NCBI GenBank assembly: GCA_949152475.1
Contig: OX424568.1
Coordinates: 2,951,667 to 3,015,666, forward strand
Origin: Terebella lapidaria
Lineage: Eukaryota > Annelida > Polychaeta > Terebellida > Terebellidae
Direction of reading: 5' to 3'
DNA length: 64,000 bases
The position numbers and the translations under genes are program-made. Position 1 is the first letter of the stretch. Each line of letters opens with the position of its first letter. The notes under the pieces are model-generated. The model did no database searches and had not been told where the DNA came from. It worked only from the letters and a program-made list of their open reading frames with translations. Positions 47,907 through 60,455 of this stretch are shown here, piece after piece.

Positions 47907-50900
47907 CACGTCCCCCCTCTGAAGAAAATTGCCTATCTGAAATTTTCTCTCAAAAAAAAAATCTATAACACACATAAGGATCGGCCATTTGCCGTAACTT
48001 CCTGTAATAAGAATTCAAGACAACAACAAGAGTGTCCTCGGGATCAGTATCTGGTCGGCCGTGCGGTATGTGAACGGTGGTGTCAGACTGCTCAAACTGT
48101 GCTTGAGTGTACTGCAAATAGAAAAATATTGGTATACAACAAGGACAGGCAGTTGAAAAGAATTGCTATGGGACCTCATGCATGGAGGTGGCATACCACA
48201 CCGAGGAAAATTATCTGTAGGGAATATAGAATGGATATAGTAAGCGAATTTAAACAATGAATAAAGAATGTTATACATGAGGATTAATTGATTGTTATGT
48301 TTAGCAGAGTGGTAGAGGAGACGGGCAGCAAAATGATCGGACTAATTCGATGGCTGCACATTTTTGACGTTTGATGGTGTCTTCGTCAGGAGCAGCACGC
48401 AATCGTTTTCTGAGATGTCGAACAACGGGGTCCGTCTCGTCTCCGGTGATGAAGAACTCCTCAGCGGCGCGACGTGCGCGATCAGTGAGGCGGCGTGAGC
48501 GGGTGGGTCGGGAGGGCCCTGGAAGGTCACTAAGTGCTGCTCTAGGGTCGGGCGTGGGTTGGTCGGTTGCATGTAGCTGTGGGGTTGGTGACGGTGTTGG
48601 TGACGGGGGTAGGGGTTGATCTACTGCATATCTACGTTCCGGTGGGTCAGGCAAGGAACTGGCTTCTGATGCTGATGATGACAGCGAGTGTGTGCGGTGC
48701 CTGCCCCGTGGCTGTTGGATCGGCTGATCTATGTCCTCATCACTGTCGGCTGATACAATGATCGGTCGTGGGGCAGGTCTTGGTCGGCGGCGGGGACGGG
48801 GGTTGCATTCATCCCATACTATGTGCGGGTTCACTAATACGACTTTCTCTCTGTTCACTACTTTAATTTTACCTGTTTGCTGCTGGTGTAAGTGCAGGAC
48901 ATTGTCACGGACTCGGGTGACCTCATAGTGCGGGTCCCACCGGGAAGTGAGTGGATCACGTGCTTCAGCTTTCAGGACCACCGTGTCACCTGGCTCGATG
49001 TGTGATGTGGTAGATTTACGCAGAAGCCGTTGTCTGTTACTTTCCCGGGAATGGGCGGTGTTTTCTCGTGCGATTCGTAATGCCTGTGCCTGATAGTGCA
49101 AACGATCCCCAAATGTTTTTTGACGTTCTGGGGGCAGGACAGTGGAAAATGGCATACGAGACTTCCGGCCGTAGAGCAGTTGGAAAGGGGTGAACCCTGT
49201 GGTAGATGAAACAGCATTACGATAAGCGAGCAGAGCATCAGCTATACGGTCCTCCCAGTCAGAAATGTTGTTGTTTACCAATTTCTGTAGCAGTTCTTTG
49301 AGTGTTCTGTTGAATCTCTCTGTTTTACCATTGCTCTGTGGGTGGTATGCTGTCGTGTTGTGGTGCTCAATGCCTAGCTGGTGAAGATACTGCCGGAAAG
49401 CATTGCTGTTAAACTCTGTACCCCTGTCAGTTATTAAGATTTCAGGAAGGGAATGTGTTGGTAAAAAGTGATTCGCAAATGCCTTCCAAACCCCCTGATT
49501 TGTTTTATCGCGGAGGGGATACACCTCAGCCCAGCCTGTACAATGGTCAATGACTGTAAGTGCGTATCGGTTTCCTCTAGGTGACTCTGCAAGTGGGCCG
49601 ATCAAATCCATGCTGATGATTTGCATCGGGTAATAAGCAGTGGGCATAGTGCCGGGTGGGCCACGCTGGGGGTGACGATTGTGTACGGCACACGTGGGAG
49701 GCGGATTCGACGGTTGATAACCTGACGCATACCGGGCCAGACATAAGCTTCTGCGACACGTTGTAAAGTTTTCCACGTGGCCATATGGCCCACATCGGCA
49801 TGTGCTCTGTCGATGATGTCTGCCTGGTGTTGACTGGGGAGCACGAGCCGGGGATAACCTGGCGATGTTGGATGAGGATGTATGAGGCTGTACAAATTGC
49901 CACTGATGAGCTCATATTCGTCATCCTCCTCATCTTCTGCTTTTGCCCATAGGTCAGGAAATTCCTGCTGTTGTTGTTGAGCAAGGGCCTTCAGGTCTAG
50001 ACTGTCGTGTACGTGTGTGAGCGTGTCTTGTAAGGATTGATCCTCAATGTCTGCTGGCATGACGTAATCAGACGTATCTATTACTGCGATAGGTGCGGGG
50101 TCGTCATGTTCTATACGGCTCAGCATGTCGGCGCGCACATTGTTGGAGCCTTTACGGTACTCTATACGGACTGCATATTCTGCGAGCAAGACTGCCCAAC
50201 GCTGGAGCTTAGTGTTGTTGAGCTGTTTTGTGAAAAGACAACGGAGCGGCTTGTGGTCGGTGTATGCAGTGACCTGGGAACCCATCAGATAACACCTGAG
50301 TTTCTGCAAGGCATAGATTAGTGCATAAGCTTCTTTCTCTATGGTGGGCCAGCGACGTTGAGTGGTTGACAGGGCGTGGGAGATGTACTGTATGACACGT
50401 TCTACGCCGTCGTCGTCCTCCTGTACTAGAATTGCACCGATACATTTGTCACTGGCATCAGTGAAGAGCTTGTAGGGCTTGTCTGGACGAGGCGGAGCCA
50501 TAACGGGGGCGGTGGTAAGCATCTTTTTCAGCGTGTCAAAAGCCTGCTGTCGCTCTTGCGTCCATTGGAAGCGCACATTCTTTCGTGTAAGTTCCACAAG
50601 TGGTTCAGATGTGTGGGCATAGTTGTGTAGACAAGATCGATAAAAATTAGCGAGGCCTAGGAATGAGCGAACAGCCTTAATGGTAGAGGGAGGTTTCATT
50701 TCAGAGATAGCTTTTGTTTTATCTGGATCAGTACGCTTGCCTTGCTGCCCAATTATATAACCTAACAGTTTTACCTCAGGCAGTCCAAATGTACACTTGG
50801 AAGGTTTGAGGCGGAGATTAGCGTCACGGAGCCGGTCAAATATCAATTGGAGGTGTAGCGTGTGTTCTTCGAGGTCACGACTGAAAATCACGAGATCATC

Positions 50901-53061
50901 GACATATATGTAGCAAAATTTACCAATGTAACCATGCAATATTCTGTCTAGGGCACGCTGAAAGAAAGATGGAGCGTTTGTTAGACCAAACGGAACACGT
51001 TTGAATTGGAAAAGGCCCATATGGCACCTGAATGCAGTTTTTGGGCGATCTTCTTCTGCGACGGCGAACTGGTGGTAGCCTGACTTGAAGTCAAGTGTCG
51101 AATATACGCTTTTTCCCGCTGCAAGGTCAAAAATGTCATCAATTAAAGGTAGTGGATACTTATCTTTCACGGTGACAGCATTTAGCTTCCTGTAGTCAAC
51201 ACAGAAACGCATTGACCCATCTTTTTTCTTCTGAAGGGTGACAGGAGAGGACCACGGCGATACGCTGGGTTCAATGACGTCATCCCGCAGCATTTCCACA
51301 ATGGAATCTTCAATGAGACGACGTTTCTGTAGGGGTGCTCGGTAAGCAGCTTGGGCTATCGGGCGTCCTTGGGTTTGAATAGAGAGTTCGTCTGTTGTGC
51401 AGAAACCAATGGGTTTATCGGGTAGGGCAAATATGTCACGGTAATCTGAAAGAAGATTGTGTATCGCATCGGTTGGGGCGGGGGGGAGAGAATCGACTGG
51501 AGGCGTCCAGTCGGTGGCTGCAAGAGAAGTGTTAAGCTGAGGAGCATACACATATGTAAGTGGCCACTGAAACTGAAACCATGTCAACGTGTTAGATGGA
51601 AAATCTAGGTTACCTTGACCCTGTCGTAACTGTGGTTCACCTAAGATCATTTCGTGGGGCATGTCCTCTACGATGATAACTGAAATGGGACGATTAATAC
51701 GTGACACGCGAACCTGGGTTGTCCCGAGCACTGTGAGGGTTCCGCCAGCGACGCCTCGTAAATGTGGAGCTGGCTCTAGGAACGGCGGCCTGTGCGTGGC
51801 TCGGAGTAGTTGTTTGAAGATATCCAACCTGAGCAGGGTGGCACCTGCACCGGTGTCCACGAGGGCTTTGGTTCTGACACCTTGGAGCTGTATGGAAATA
51901 ACTGGTCGGTGATCCGCAGTGACACAAACTGATTTCACTTGTGAGGTACTGTTATTGGGGCAGCTGCCATTGTCAATGGGACCACGTGTCCTACGTGGAG
52001 ATTTGCCTGTTGTGTTGTTACATGTTTGGTATTGGGCCTGTTTGTCTTCCAAGTTAGCAATCTCCAGCGCCTGTTTGTCCACAGCTGTGCAAAGAGAATG
52101 CATACAACTGACTAGATCCTGGACCTGGTTCCTCAAGCCTATGTCTGTTGGTTGGACGGCAGACACGTCCACCTGTTTCTCCAGATTATCATCATCACGA
52201 CGCAGCCGATGGAATGCGTCTCTCCGCTGCAGGATATGAACTAAATTCTGAATAGCTCCCTCCACTGTGTCAGGCCGTGTGTCAATTAGTTGTCTTGCTG
52301 TGTCTGGGCAGGCCAGGCCTCGAGCCAGCGAATGGATCATGACACGGTGTTGATCAGCATTACGATGGACAGGCGGGTAAGCGGGGTCTGCTAAATCTTC
52401 AAATCGACGGATGAAGGCCATATCTAATTCATCTGTACTCTGTTTGATTACCTCAAGTTTGTCTCGAAAATCTGCTTGTTCATCTAATGATAGAAACTGT
52501 TGTGAAATATAAGTTCTCAACTCAGGCCATGGCACTGCCTGGCGTTCTGCATTGTGGGTCTCACAATAACGTTTGATAAAACGCTCAGTAGTTTTCATTA
52601 AGGACCCTGATGTAGTTACAGTTACAATGTGCATAGATTCATGGGCACCGAAAATATCAATTATCCTATTTACCTGGTCTAGCCATTGTCTTACTTCTTG
52701 TGGTGAGCTACCATCACAAGACGGAACGCGTTGCAAATGAAGTTTTACCTTATCAGCGTGTTGCCGGCGTTCTTCTTGGGTCGTAAGTCCCTGGGCAAGT
52801 TGCAGCAGTTGAGCCTCCATTGTCTCCTGGTGTGGTAATTTACCGGACAGGGTGGTGAACAGCCGACTGGTCTGGACGGCATACGGTCGGTCACTCAGGA
52901 GACAGCTGGCTTCACTGTAACAACATCAGGGTCGCAGTTACTGTATCCAACGGTCTGTCGGTCGCTCGCTCGCCACCTAAGGTAAGCCTTAGGACGGTCA
53001 TGGGCGTGTGGTCTGCCTGCATGAAGATTCGTTACTTGATTCGACTGGCACGCTCTGCCAC

Positions 53062-54093
53062 TGTAAGTTTGTCCCTCTGTCACAAACTCACATCAGGTAC
53101 TTGACAGTTAACAGTTATGTCTTTGCTTCTCAAAGTAATTCTGGTCACTGCACTGGTCATCTCTGCATGGCATGTTCCTTGGAATAATCCGTAGTTTAAG
53201 TAACCATGAGTAACGCAACAACACAGTTTTAGGATAGATATCAAAATCTGATTTATTAAAATATTCACCCCGCTTTTATATCCTTCACATGTATCCCTGT
53301 CATGGGCCGACCCCATCCCACTAACCAATGTGCTTGCTCGATCACAAATTAGGGGAGGAGCCACCCTAGACAGCCTCAAGGTGATTCAACTCGTAGAACC
53401 CTGGCGGCCCTGACAGGACAGTGCCAGGCGATATTGAACCATCTATCATTGGTCACCATACAGTCTGACCCAGCTGACGCCAAGCCCCCACACACTTACA
53501 ACATGATAAAACCGGCCATCGGGTGAATAGGAATGAATAGCAAATTCAAATACATCAATGGTGTCCCAGTACATCGAGATAATCCCCGCTGTGCATTTAA
53601 CGATAACAGTCACTAGGTATCCGGATTGTATTTAATTAAGGTGTCAAGTTAAGTCCCTGAGAGGCAGGTCATCGGTCTGACTAGTTCCACTGGTGTGTTA
53701 GCGAGCAGCTTGTAACAAGAGCAGGTGTATCTTGGATCGTGGGTGATAAGGTGCCATGCTGAGAGATGATGTCATCCTCGGGGAATCGTCTGTCGGTTGT
53801 CGTTGTGTCTGCATGCGCTTGTCTGGTCCGGGAAGTACATCTGGAGGCAGCGGGGGTCCACACAGCAGGGCTCTGATCATCATTTCATCAGTCCTGAAAC
53901 AAGGAGATAACACGCAAGAGATATGTCCATACATGTGATCTAATCTAAATTAATTACCATGTGTAGGGAATTGGCGAGTTAGAATATTTGAAAGTGAATT
54001 TTGTTGGGAATAGTATTATTATTATATACTTACCATAATTCATAATAGCTAGGAATCTAAATATACTTATCCGGGCCGTGGACGATCCTTACA
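53062..54093 (-). repeat. 5' LTR of the Ty3/gypsy element
   Basis: Direct repeat partner of 46875-47906. The element's internal sequence starts just below 53062 with TGGCAGAGCGTGCC, a plausible tRNA primer-binding site one base from the LTR. Confidence 0.95.
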
Positions 54094-54583
54094 AGTTGTC
54101 TCAGAGCAAGGCGAGAGAGTCGACGAAGAGCTCGGCCATGAGCTCTACGTCCTCGCTCCGTGGCTAGGCCCTCGTGGGCTCCTGGGGACAATTTCCATAG
54201 GGGGCCCGGGTGAGGAAGACCTTGATGACTCGGGGGTGTATGCCCTCTGGATCACCGGTCTCCCACCCGGGATGGTGCGACACAGGCTCTGGCGGACTGT
54301 CGGGCTGTCCGGGGTTCCATCCCCGTGGCGGACCACGATGAGCCAGACTTACAGTTACACCACGGTGATGATCCTGTATCTGAGTGGTGTCCGCATGTCT
54401 GGGCTCGCTGGGCGGGCTGCTACCTGGTTAACGTTCCGATGATAGAGTAGTCTCTGCGCCTGCAGTGACCCTCGGTGAGTGGACTATCCGCGAGGATAGC
54501 GGGTGCACGTCCACAATGACCTGTGGTGAGAGGACTATCCTCGAGGATCCCGGATAGCGGACGACGTTAAAACTTCACAATAG

Positions 54584-54870
54584 GTTACCGGACAATTTTG
54601 GTTTTAAGCATGGCAGGTGACATATGACCTTGAGATTTACCAGTCAAGGTCATGTTTGTGAACTGCAATGTCACAATTAGGTATGCTGCATATGACTTTA
54701 TATATGTTACAAACATACTAGTATAACCTCTATCAACAAGTATCTTGTCTGTAGAGTAAAATTTACACATGTCAGATCAGGCAAGATTTTGAGATTTGGC
54801 CTTCAAGGTCATTTAGGGTTAAATTCAAGGTCACCAAAAGATGTGCCAGATATACATGAATTCTTGTATG
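54584..54870. repeat. AAGGTCA-rich interspersed repeat, copy 2
   Basis: It contains GACCTTGAGATTTACCAGTC, TCAAGGTCATG, CTTCAAGGTCATTTAGGGTT and TTCAAGGTCACC. It continues the sequence interrupted by the solo LTR and runs into a G-rich repeat. Confidence 0.7.
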
Positions 54871-54873
54871 TTT

Positions 54874-55020
54874 AGGAGCCGGTCATTATTTATCAGCGGG
54901 GGGGGGGGGGGGGTAAAAACTTTGGGGGGTCACACTTTCATTTTCAACATTATTGGGGGGGGGGGGATCATACTTATATTTCCCATGGGACTGGGGGAGG
55001 GGAGGGGGGCGGTCGGAGTT
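54874..55020 (+). repeat. G-rich short interspersed repeat, copy 2
   Basis: GGAGCCGGTCATTATTTATC is followed by several runs of 10 or more G (54898-54912, 54955-54966). It shares TTTTCAACATTATTGGGG with copy 1. Confidence 0.65.
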
Positions 55021-55127
55021 TGAAATTGAGTTATTTTGAGAAATATGAATGGTAAAATAGTTAAATAATTAGGTGGAAACAATCAACTCAATATCAGTAC
55101 ATGGACTGATTGGTGTACGCGATGGAA

Positions 55128-56405
55128 TTAAGGCATTTCAGCAGAAATGCCTTTATGGTTTTGTCAAAAATATTATTATTATTATTTTTATTCACTTCTT
55201 GGTTTCCACACGATAACTTTAGTTTGCCTCGATGTATCTTCGCCAAATTTTCACCGCTGGTCAGAAATGTTATGTAGAAGCCTATTGTTTTTGAGCCAGG
55301 GGTCCGTGAACCAATGTTTTTCGTTTCCGCACGATAACTCAAAAAGTATTATGGCAATGACTGTGAAACTTTGCATGGAGGTTCATATATCACCAGGGAA
55401 GAAGCCTATCGATTCTGAGGCCGATCCGTCAAACGACCTTTGACGTAGGGCTCGAAATAATTTTAGCTGAGTCATCCTTGAGGCTCTCATGCATATCTCG
55501 GAACGGTGTATCGTAGAGCGAAACAGACGTTATTTTCGGACTCATCGCCTCAGACAAACATGTCTTAAGGGTATTATGGATGACCCTTGAATTTTTTCGT
55601 GGAGTCGGCATTTTCCGTTTTCATCGATATCTCGTAAATGGTGCATCGTAGAGCGAAACGGACATTATTTTCGGACTCGTGGCCCTAGACAAACATGTCT
55701 TAAGGGTATTATGGATGACCTTTCACCTTGACCTTAAATTATTTCGCTGAGTCGATCGGCATTTTCCGTTTTCGTCAGTATCTCGGAAACGGTGCATTGT
55801 AGAGCAAAACGGACGTTATTTTCGGACTCGTCGCCCTAAACAAACATGTCTTAAGGGAATTATGGATGACCTTTCACCTTGACCTCAATTTTTTTCGTTG
55901 AGTCGGCATTTTTCGCTTTCGTCGATATCTCGGGAATGGTGCGTCCTAGACCGAAACTGATTTTATATTCGGACTCGTGGCCCTAGACAAACATGTCTTA
56001 AGGGTATTGGGGATGACCTTTGACCTTGACCTTACTTTTTTTTGCTGAGTCGGCATTTTTCGCTTTCATCGATATCTCAGAAACGGTGCATTGTAGAGTG
56101 AAACAGACGTTATTTTCGGACTCGTGGCCGTAGACAAACATGTCTTAACGGTATTAGGGATGAACTTTGACCTTGACCTGAAATTTATTCGCCGAATCGG
56201 CAATCTTCATTTTGATCAATTCCTCGGAAACGGTGCGACTTTGAGCAAAAGTGACATTAGACAGATAGTCGTAGGGGTATCAAGTTTGTCCTTCACGTAC
56301 ATGTAATTGCACAATTGTCTTATCATGTTTTTGCTGAATCAGCATTTTGTTTTTTTCATGCTTCACCCTGAAATGCCTCCAAGGCCTTTAGGCCTTGACG
56401 TCTAG
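55128..56405 (+). mobile_element. Helitron-like element (copy C)
   Basis: The 5' hairpin AAGGCATTTCAGCAGAAATGCC begins near 55131 and the 3' end AAATGCCTCCAAGGCC...GACGTCTAG ends at 56405. The flanks are A and T without duplication. The interior has one 5' module (about 55.2-55.5 kb) and about five diverged 147-bp-type units (55.5-56.25 kb) carrying TTTGACCTTGACC blocks. It is older than copies A and B. Confidence 0.82.
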
Positions 56406-56864
56406 TTTCAAAACATGTTCAGTAAAACCATAATCTCACTGAAACCGGATCCTGCAGAGGAACATCCAGGAACACCAACATCAAGAGAGGCCGCAATCCG
56501 TGTGCATCAGGGCTCAAAATTTATAATTTTATCCAGGAGACTCCTATTCCGCTCCTGTTCAAAAATTTTCAGGAGCCAATTGGCTCCTAGAAGCATATTT
56601 CAATTAAGTGCCCATATAGAGTATGCATACAAGTAATAATTGTTGTAATGGCATTCACACTTGAGGCGAAGGAATGGTGGATACACGAAGAGCACAAATC
56701 ATAATATTCACTGACCTTATTGTATCATAAATTTGCGACAAAAGTCACAATAGAAATTTAAATAAAGTGTAATAAGCATTAAAGTATCATATATATATTA
56801 TGATACTGGCGCCTTATAATTGTCATCAATTGTGAAGCATAGCCTTATATTCATACATGGGATG
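56406..56864. other. No feature recognised
   Basis: AT-rich sequence with short random frames between Helitron-like copy C and the G-rich repeat. Confidence 0.45.
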
Positions 56865-57013
56865 GGGGGTCATAATTTTAATTTGGAATTTGGATCGGGG
56901 GCATAGATTGGTTTTCGATATCGTTGGGGGGGGGGGGGGGGGGTCAAATTTGAAAACTCATTTCTCGGAAAAACCATCCAACCCCCCCACCCAGTAAATA
57001 ATGACCGGCCCCT
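56865..57013 (-). repeat. G-rich short interspersed repeat, copy 3
   Basis: Reverse orientation: it ends AATAATGACCGGCCCC at about 57013, with C runs near 56983-56992 and a long G run at about 56926-56942. Confidence 0.6.
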
Positions 57014-57850
57014 CATACACAATTCTAACCTGTATGTGCAAGTGTTTGAGCCTCAGTGGCTAATTTACACATTTCACGTCGGACATTTAGCACTCAAGGT
57101 CATCCGAGGTCAAGCTCAAGGTAATCATCAGTCGTTCCATATAAATGACTTCCTATATGCTCATAATGCAAACTTAAGCTCTATCTACAAGCATTTCATC
57201 TGTAGAGGGAAATATGGGCATTTTATGACCCCAAAATGGCTGATTCATCAAAGGTCATATTCAAGGTCACCACACAAATCGCCATATATGACTTCCAATT
57301 TGAAAGTGCCAATTTCTAAGCTCTATCTTCAAGCGTTCTATGAGTACAGTCGTGGCAGCTCCAATTTTGAAGGGAAAAAATGCCGAAAATTTTCTATGTC
57401 CAAAATTTTTTTCAAAGGGTGAAATTTTTTTTGGGCCTAGAAATGACCCAAAATGGTTAGTAACACGATTTGGGCCAAAAAACAATTTTTCATCGACCCA
57501 TCAAAAAGTCAAAAAGGCCGCCACACGCAGACCGGCGATTCAAGGGCAACCAAACTCATACACATCACAGAGGTACATAAGGGGAATCTTTTGAAACAAA
57601 AATCTCAAATCTAATCAATTTTTGAGAAAATGGCCGCCAAAGTCCAAAATTGACCGTTTTTCGACGAAAACGGCCGCCATTTTGAAAAAAAATAAAAATC
57701 CAAAAAAAAACTCCTCGAATTATTTTAAGGTAGCTAGTCCCAAATTTTCAGAAAGATTGGACCGTAAATTTTAAAGATAAAATTGTGGCAGACGACGACG
57801 GACGCAACGCCATGGCAATAGGTTATCGGACCATAGGTTTGGTTACCTAA
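57014..57850. repeat. AAGGTCA-rich interspersed repeat, copy 3 (longest)
   Basis: It shares the ACTCAAGGTCATCCGAGGTCA, AACTTAAGCTCTATCTACAA and GCATTTCATCTGTAGAGG blocks with copy 1 and continues to a tail GACGGACGCAACGCCATGG...ATAGGTTATCGGACC. The interior has repeated AAAATGGCCGCC blocks near 57630-57680. Confidence 0.65.
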
Positions 57851-57874
57851 AAAAAACACACTTACTAATTAAGC

Positions 57875-57965
57875 GCCGACACAGGGGACGAACCCCAGAC
57901 CTCCCACACTGTCACTTTCGTTGCTTCAAGGGCCACCAGTCCTATCCATTCGGCCACACAGGCGA
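57875..57965 (-). mobile_element. tRNA-like SINE head fragment
   Basis: In minus sense it reads TGTGGCCGAATGGATAGG (A box) through GGTTCGTCCCC (B box), matching the head of the SINE at 15249 but without its body or tail. It could also be a diverged Leu/Ser-type tRNA pseudogene. Confidence 0.65.
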
Positions 57966-59127
57966 TTGCAAATTGTGTCCTATCAAAACCAATTACTATA
58001 TGGGATCAAACCCATTTGTTTGCAATTCTTCTGGGATACGGTGGGAAATATCAGGGAAATGTGCACTGGTATATGTGGTATTTTCTGTCCAGAATTGTGT
58101 TGTGTTAAAAAATTATTGTTGATCAGGCAAAGATCGCAGACACGTCGCGAGTTCGTATTCAATCAGTGGCTGAACACTGCATTGTGGGATTTATCATGGC
58201 GCCCAGTGAATCTGTAATAGCAATTTGTAAATAAGTACATTGCTTTTGTATAATTTTGTTTTGAAGGGAAATGTCACTCGAGTTGCATTTAGAAAGTATA
58301 TTGCACGGATCTGATATTATTTTGTTCCAAGGTAATGATCTTGCTAAGCATGCAATACGGAGGTAGTATCCTGGCTTTTTTCTCGTTCTCGTTATATGGT
58401 CACCAATGCAGAATCTGATCGTAGCGTGATGTCATAAAGTGTTCGACAGACATTCGGTATATGGAATACAAGCCTTCAGGGGGTTTGGTTTGTCTCCCAA
58501 AACCAACCAATGTACATTTTGTGGGGGATGCGATCGAGGCATTATTACTTGGCGAAATCGCAAAGTATGTTGGTCACTTGAGTGGGATTGTATGTTTGTT
58601 TGTTTGCACTCTACAGTCCACAGTCTTCATGCACTTTTTACGAAATCCATAGAGCATCCTCAAGATCGGAAATCTAGGTCAACGAACTTTTTTCGTGATC
58701 CTACATCATTCAGTTTCTGCGTAATTAACAAAGTTATTAATTTCGTTCATTTTGTGTTTGAGCACTCAATGTTATCTTAGCTCAAGTAGGGGCCTACAAA
58801 GTCACCAAACGTGCACAAAATATGGCTTCCTGCATGTTCATATTACAACATTAGCTTCATCTTCAGAAGTTTGCCTCAACAAAACAATTCCCTCAATTGT
58901 AGTGGGCATAACTTTGAATTGGAGGAATCATGGTCACATACGTTCAAGGTCACCAAACGAGACAAGAGCATGAAGCCAGATGCCAACCTACAGTGCTTCT
59001 GCAACAGAGCAGTCACAGATGTTCAAAATGTTTCCACCTCGGTGAATGATTTGCTGATGAAATGCCGTGATACCATTTGATCCCCATAGAGAAGAGAGCG
59101 AGAAGAGAAGTGAAGTGACATGATATA
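57966..59127. other. No gene recognised
   Basis: Several open frames of 60-113 codons show no recognisable homology. A TTCAAGGTCACCAAAC block near 58943 suggests a further decayed copy of the AAGGTCA repeat. Confidence 0.45.
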
Positions 59128-59322
59128 CTGTAAAGACTAATTTTGGCGGCTATTAAATTTGGCGGTTGTGAGCCCTACGCTATTTGGCAGAGATTTAATT
59201 TGGCGGTTTTAAAACCACCTATATTTCTTAACATATATCTAGTTAATTTGGCGGACGATTTAATTTGGCGGTTTTTCGCCTATCGCCAAATAAATCGTCC
59301 GCCAAAATTAGGAGTTTTACGG
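59128..59322. mobile_element. MITE of the same family as that in methyltransferase intron 1
   Basis: The termini CTGTAAAGACTAATTTTGGC and GCCAAAATTAGGAGTTTTAC pair imperfectly. TA flanks lie at 59126-59127 and 59323-59324, and TTGGCGG/CCGCCAA blocks are internal. About 195 bp. Confidence 0.8.
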
Positions 59323-60179
59323 TATACAACATTGAACCATGGCAGACTATCCTGAGAGGATATTTGTCGAAATGATGCTTGTGCTACCTCGATGATATGG
59401 TAGTCTATAGGAACTTAGGAAGTCGTTTATGAACGGATACGAGACCAATCATCCCGATGGTATTTTCCATTGAATTGACCTGACATGTGCATGTATCCTT
59501 TACAGTCAAAGGACTGGGCTCGTCAGGCGAGATCCCATATTTGGGCTTCAGGGTGTGTCCGTCCAGTCATCTTCCGCGACCAACTCAAAGTCAATCACAT
59601 TAGAATTCTGGTCTAAAATGGGTCAGGCTACACGAAACGGTACTCAATGACACAAAACCCGCCGACACAGAACTGCCATAGAGCAGCGGGTAAGATGCTT
59701 GTGTCGTATATTGGAAGTCACTGTGGAACAGATCGTCCTCAGACAGATCGCCACCATTTTTAAGATCTAAACGTTGTACATCACCTTGGGTCGGTATACA
59801 CTGGATAATCATACACGTGGTTATATTATGCCTATCATATGTCAACATCCATGAAATTGAAATTTCGAAAGATGAATAACCAGAACTGAAAGATAAATCA
59901 CCCGAGTGTCTACATGTAAATAGCCTTGGATTTCAAGATGAAATCACATACAGTTTGGCGTTGTTAAATCATTGACAAAAATATGTATGTAACCAGTTTT
60001 AAATAATGAGGAATATAAATAGAAATGGATGTGTATATGATTTATGTTTAATACAACTTTCATCATAACAAACTTATGTCAAACAATAAGAAGTAATTGC
60101 TAGTGGATGGATCGATCTTATCACATTGGTGATCTGGCATCATAGAATTGTATACATGTATGTGTGGGTCAAAATATAT
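59323..60179. other. 3' flank of OBI1; no gene recognised
   Basis: No exon-like sequence or known repeat was recognised. Confidence 0.45.
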
Positions 60180-60185
60180 TTTATT
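60180..60185 (-). terminator. Poly(A) signal AATAAA for OBI1
   Basis: TTTATT on plus lies 271 bp past the OBI1 stop codon in the direction of transcription. Confidence 0.5.
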
Positions 60186-60455
60186 GAAACAATCCAGTGA
60201 AGCACACTACTAGGTAATACTACAGCCTATCTATAACACACTTTACTGTCACGTGTAAAAAACAGTCATACTATAACTCTAACTCATGATGACAAAAATT
60301 TGTACATTGACAAAATAATCACAAAATACATTACATTTATATGATGTAGTTCCATTGTTTTGAGTGTCTATTGAGGATGGCCTTTCACAATATCATTTTC
60401 CAAGAAATGTGTCCTAAAATTCATGATGATTTCCAGTTCCCGGACCAAATGAGTT

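Larger units (their letters stand above)
46875..54093 (-). mobile_element. Ty3/gypsy LTR retrotransposon, young and nearly whole
   Basis: Two direct repeats of 1,032 bp, 46875-47906 and 53062-54093, are bounded by TGTAAG...CTTACA and flanked by a 4-bp duplication AGTT. The LTRs look almost identical, so the insertion is recent. In minus sense: 5' LTR, primer-binding region beside 53061, gag-like region (about 51.95-52.82 kb), aspartic protease (ALVDTGAGATLL, about 51.85 kb), reverse transcriptase (YIYVDDLVIFS near 50.9 kb), RNase H (FTDASDKCIGA), integrase (zinc-binding and core regions, 48.9-49.9 kb), a proline/arginine-rich tail, a polypurine tract near 47910-47920 and the 3' LTR. The coding part, 48301-52820, is in two large frames with about one interruption. 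The RT-RNase H-integrase order fixes the family. Confidence 0.95.
46657..54579 (+). mobile_element. Solo LTR (about 700 bp) interrupted by a later Ty3/gypsy insertion
   Basis: The parts 46657-46874 and 54094-54579 form one TG...CA-bounded unit (TGTAGCG ... CTTCACA) flanked by a 4-bp duplication ATAG at 46653-46656 and 54580-54583. The left part ends shortly after a TATA-type box GGTATAAATAC near 46837. The right part is GC-rich. Removing it restores a copy of the GATAGGTTACCGGACA sequence seen elsewhere in the AAGGTCA repeat family. A GC-rich open stretch at 54.1-54.4 kb lies within the LTR and is not called as a gene. Confidence 0.78.

Noticed and set aside
54145-54442. GC-rich open frame next to the gypsy element, at first suspected to be a captured host exon
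   Set aside because: It lies entirely inside the solo LTR defined by TG...CA ends and the ATAG duplication; no homology recognised.
57875-57965. Functional tRNA gene on the minus strand
   Set aside because: It matches the head of the local SINE family, and the flanks give no clean acceptor stem or terminator; a SINE fragment or pseudogene is more likely.
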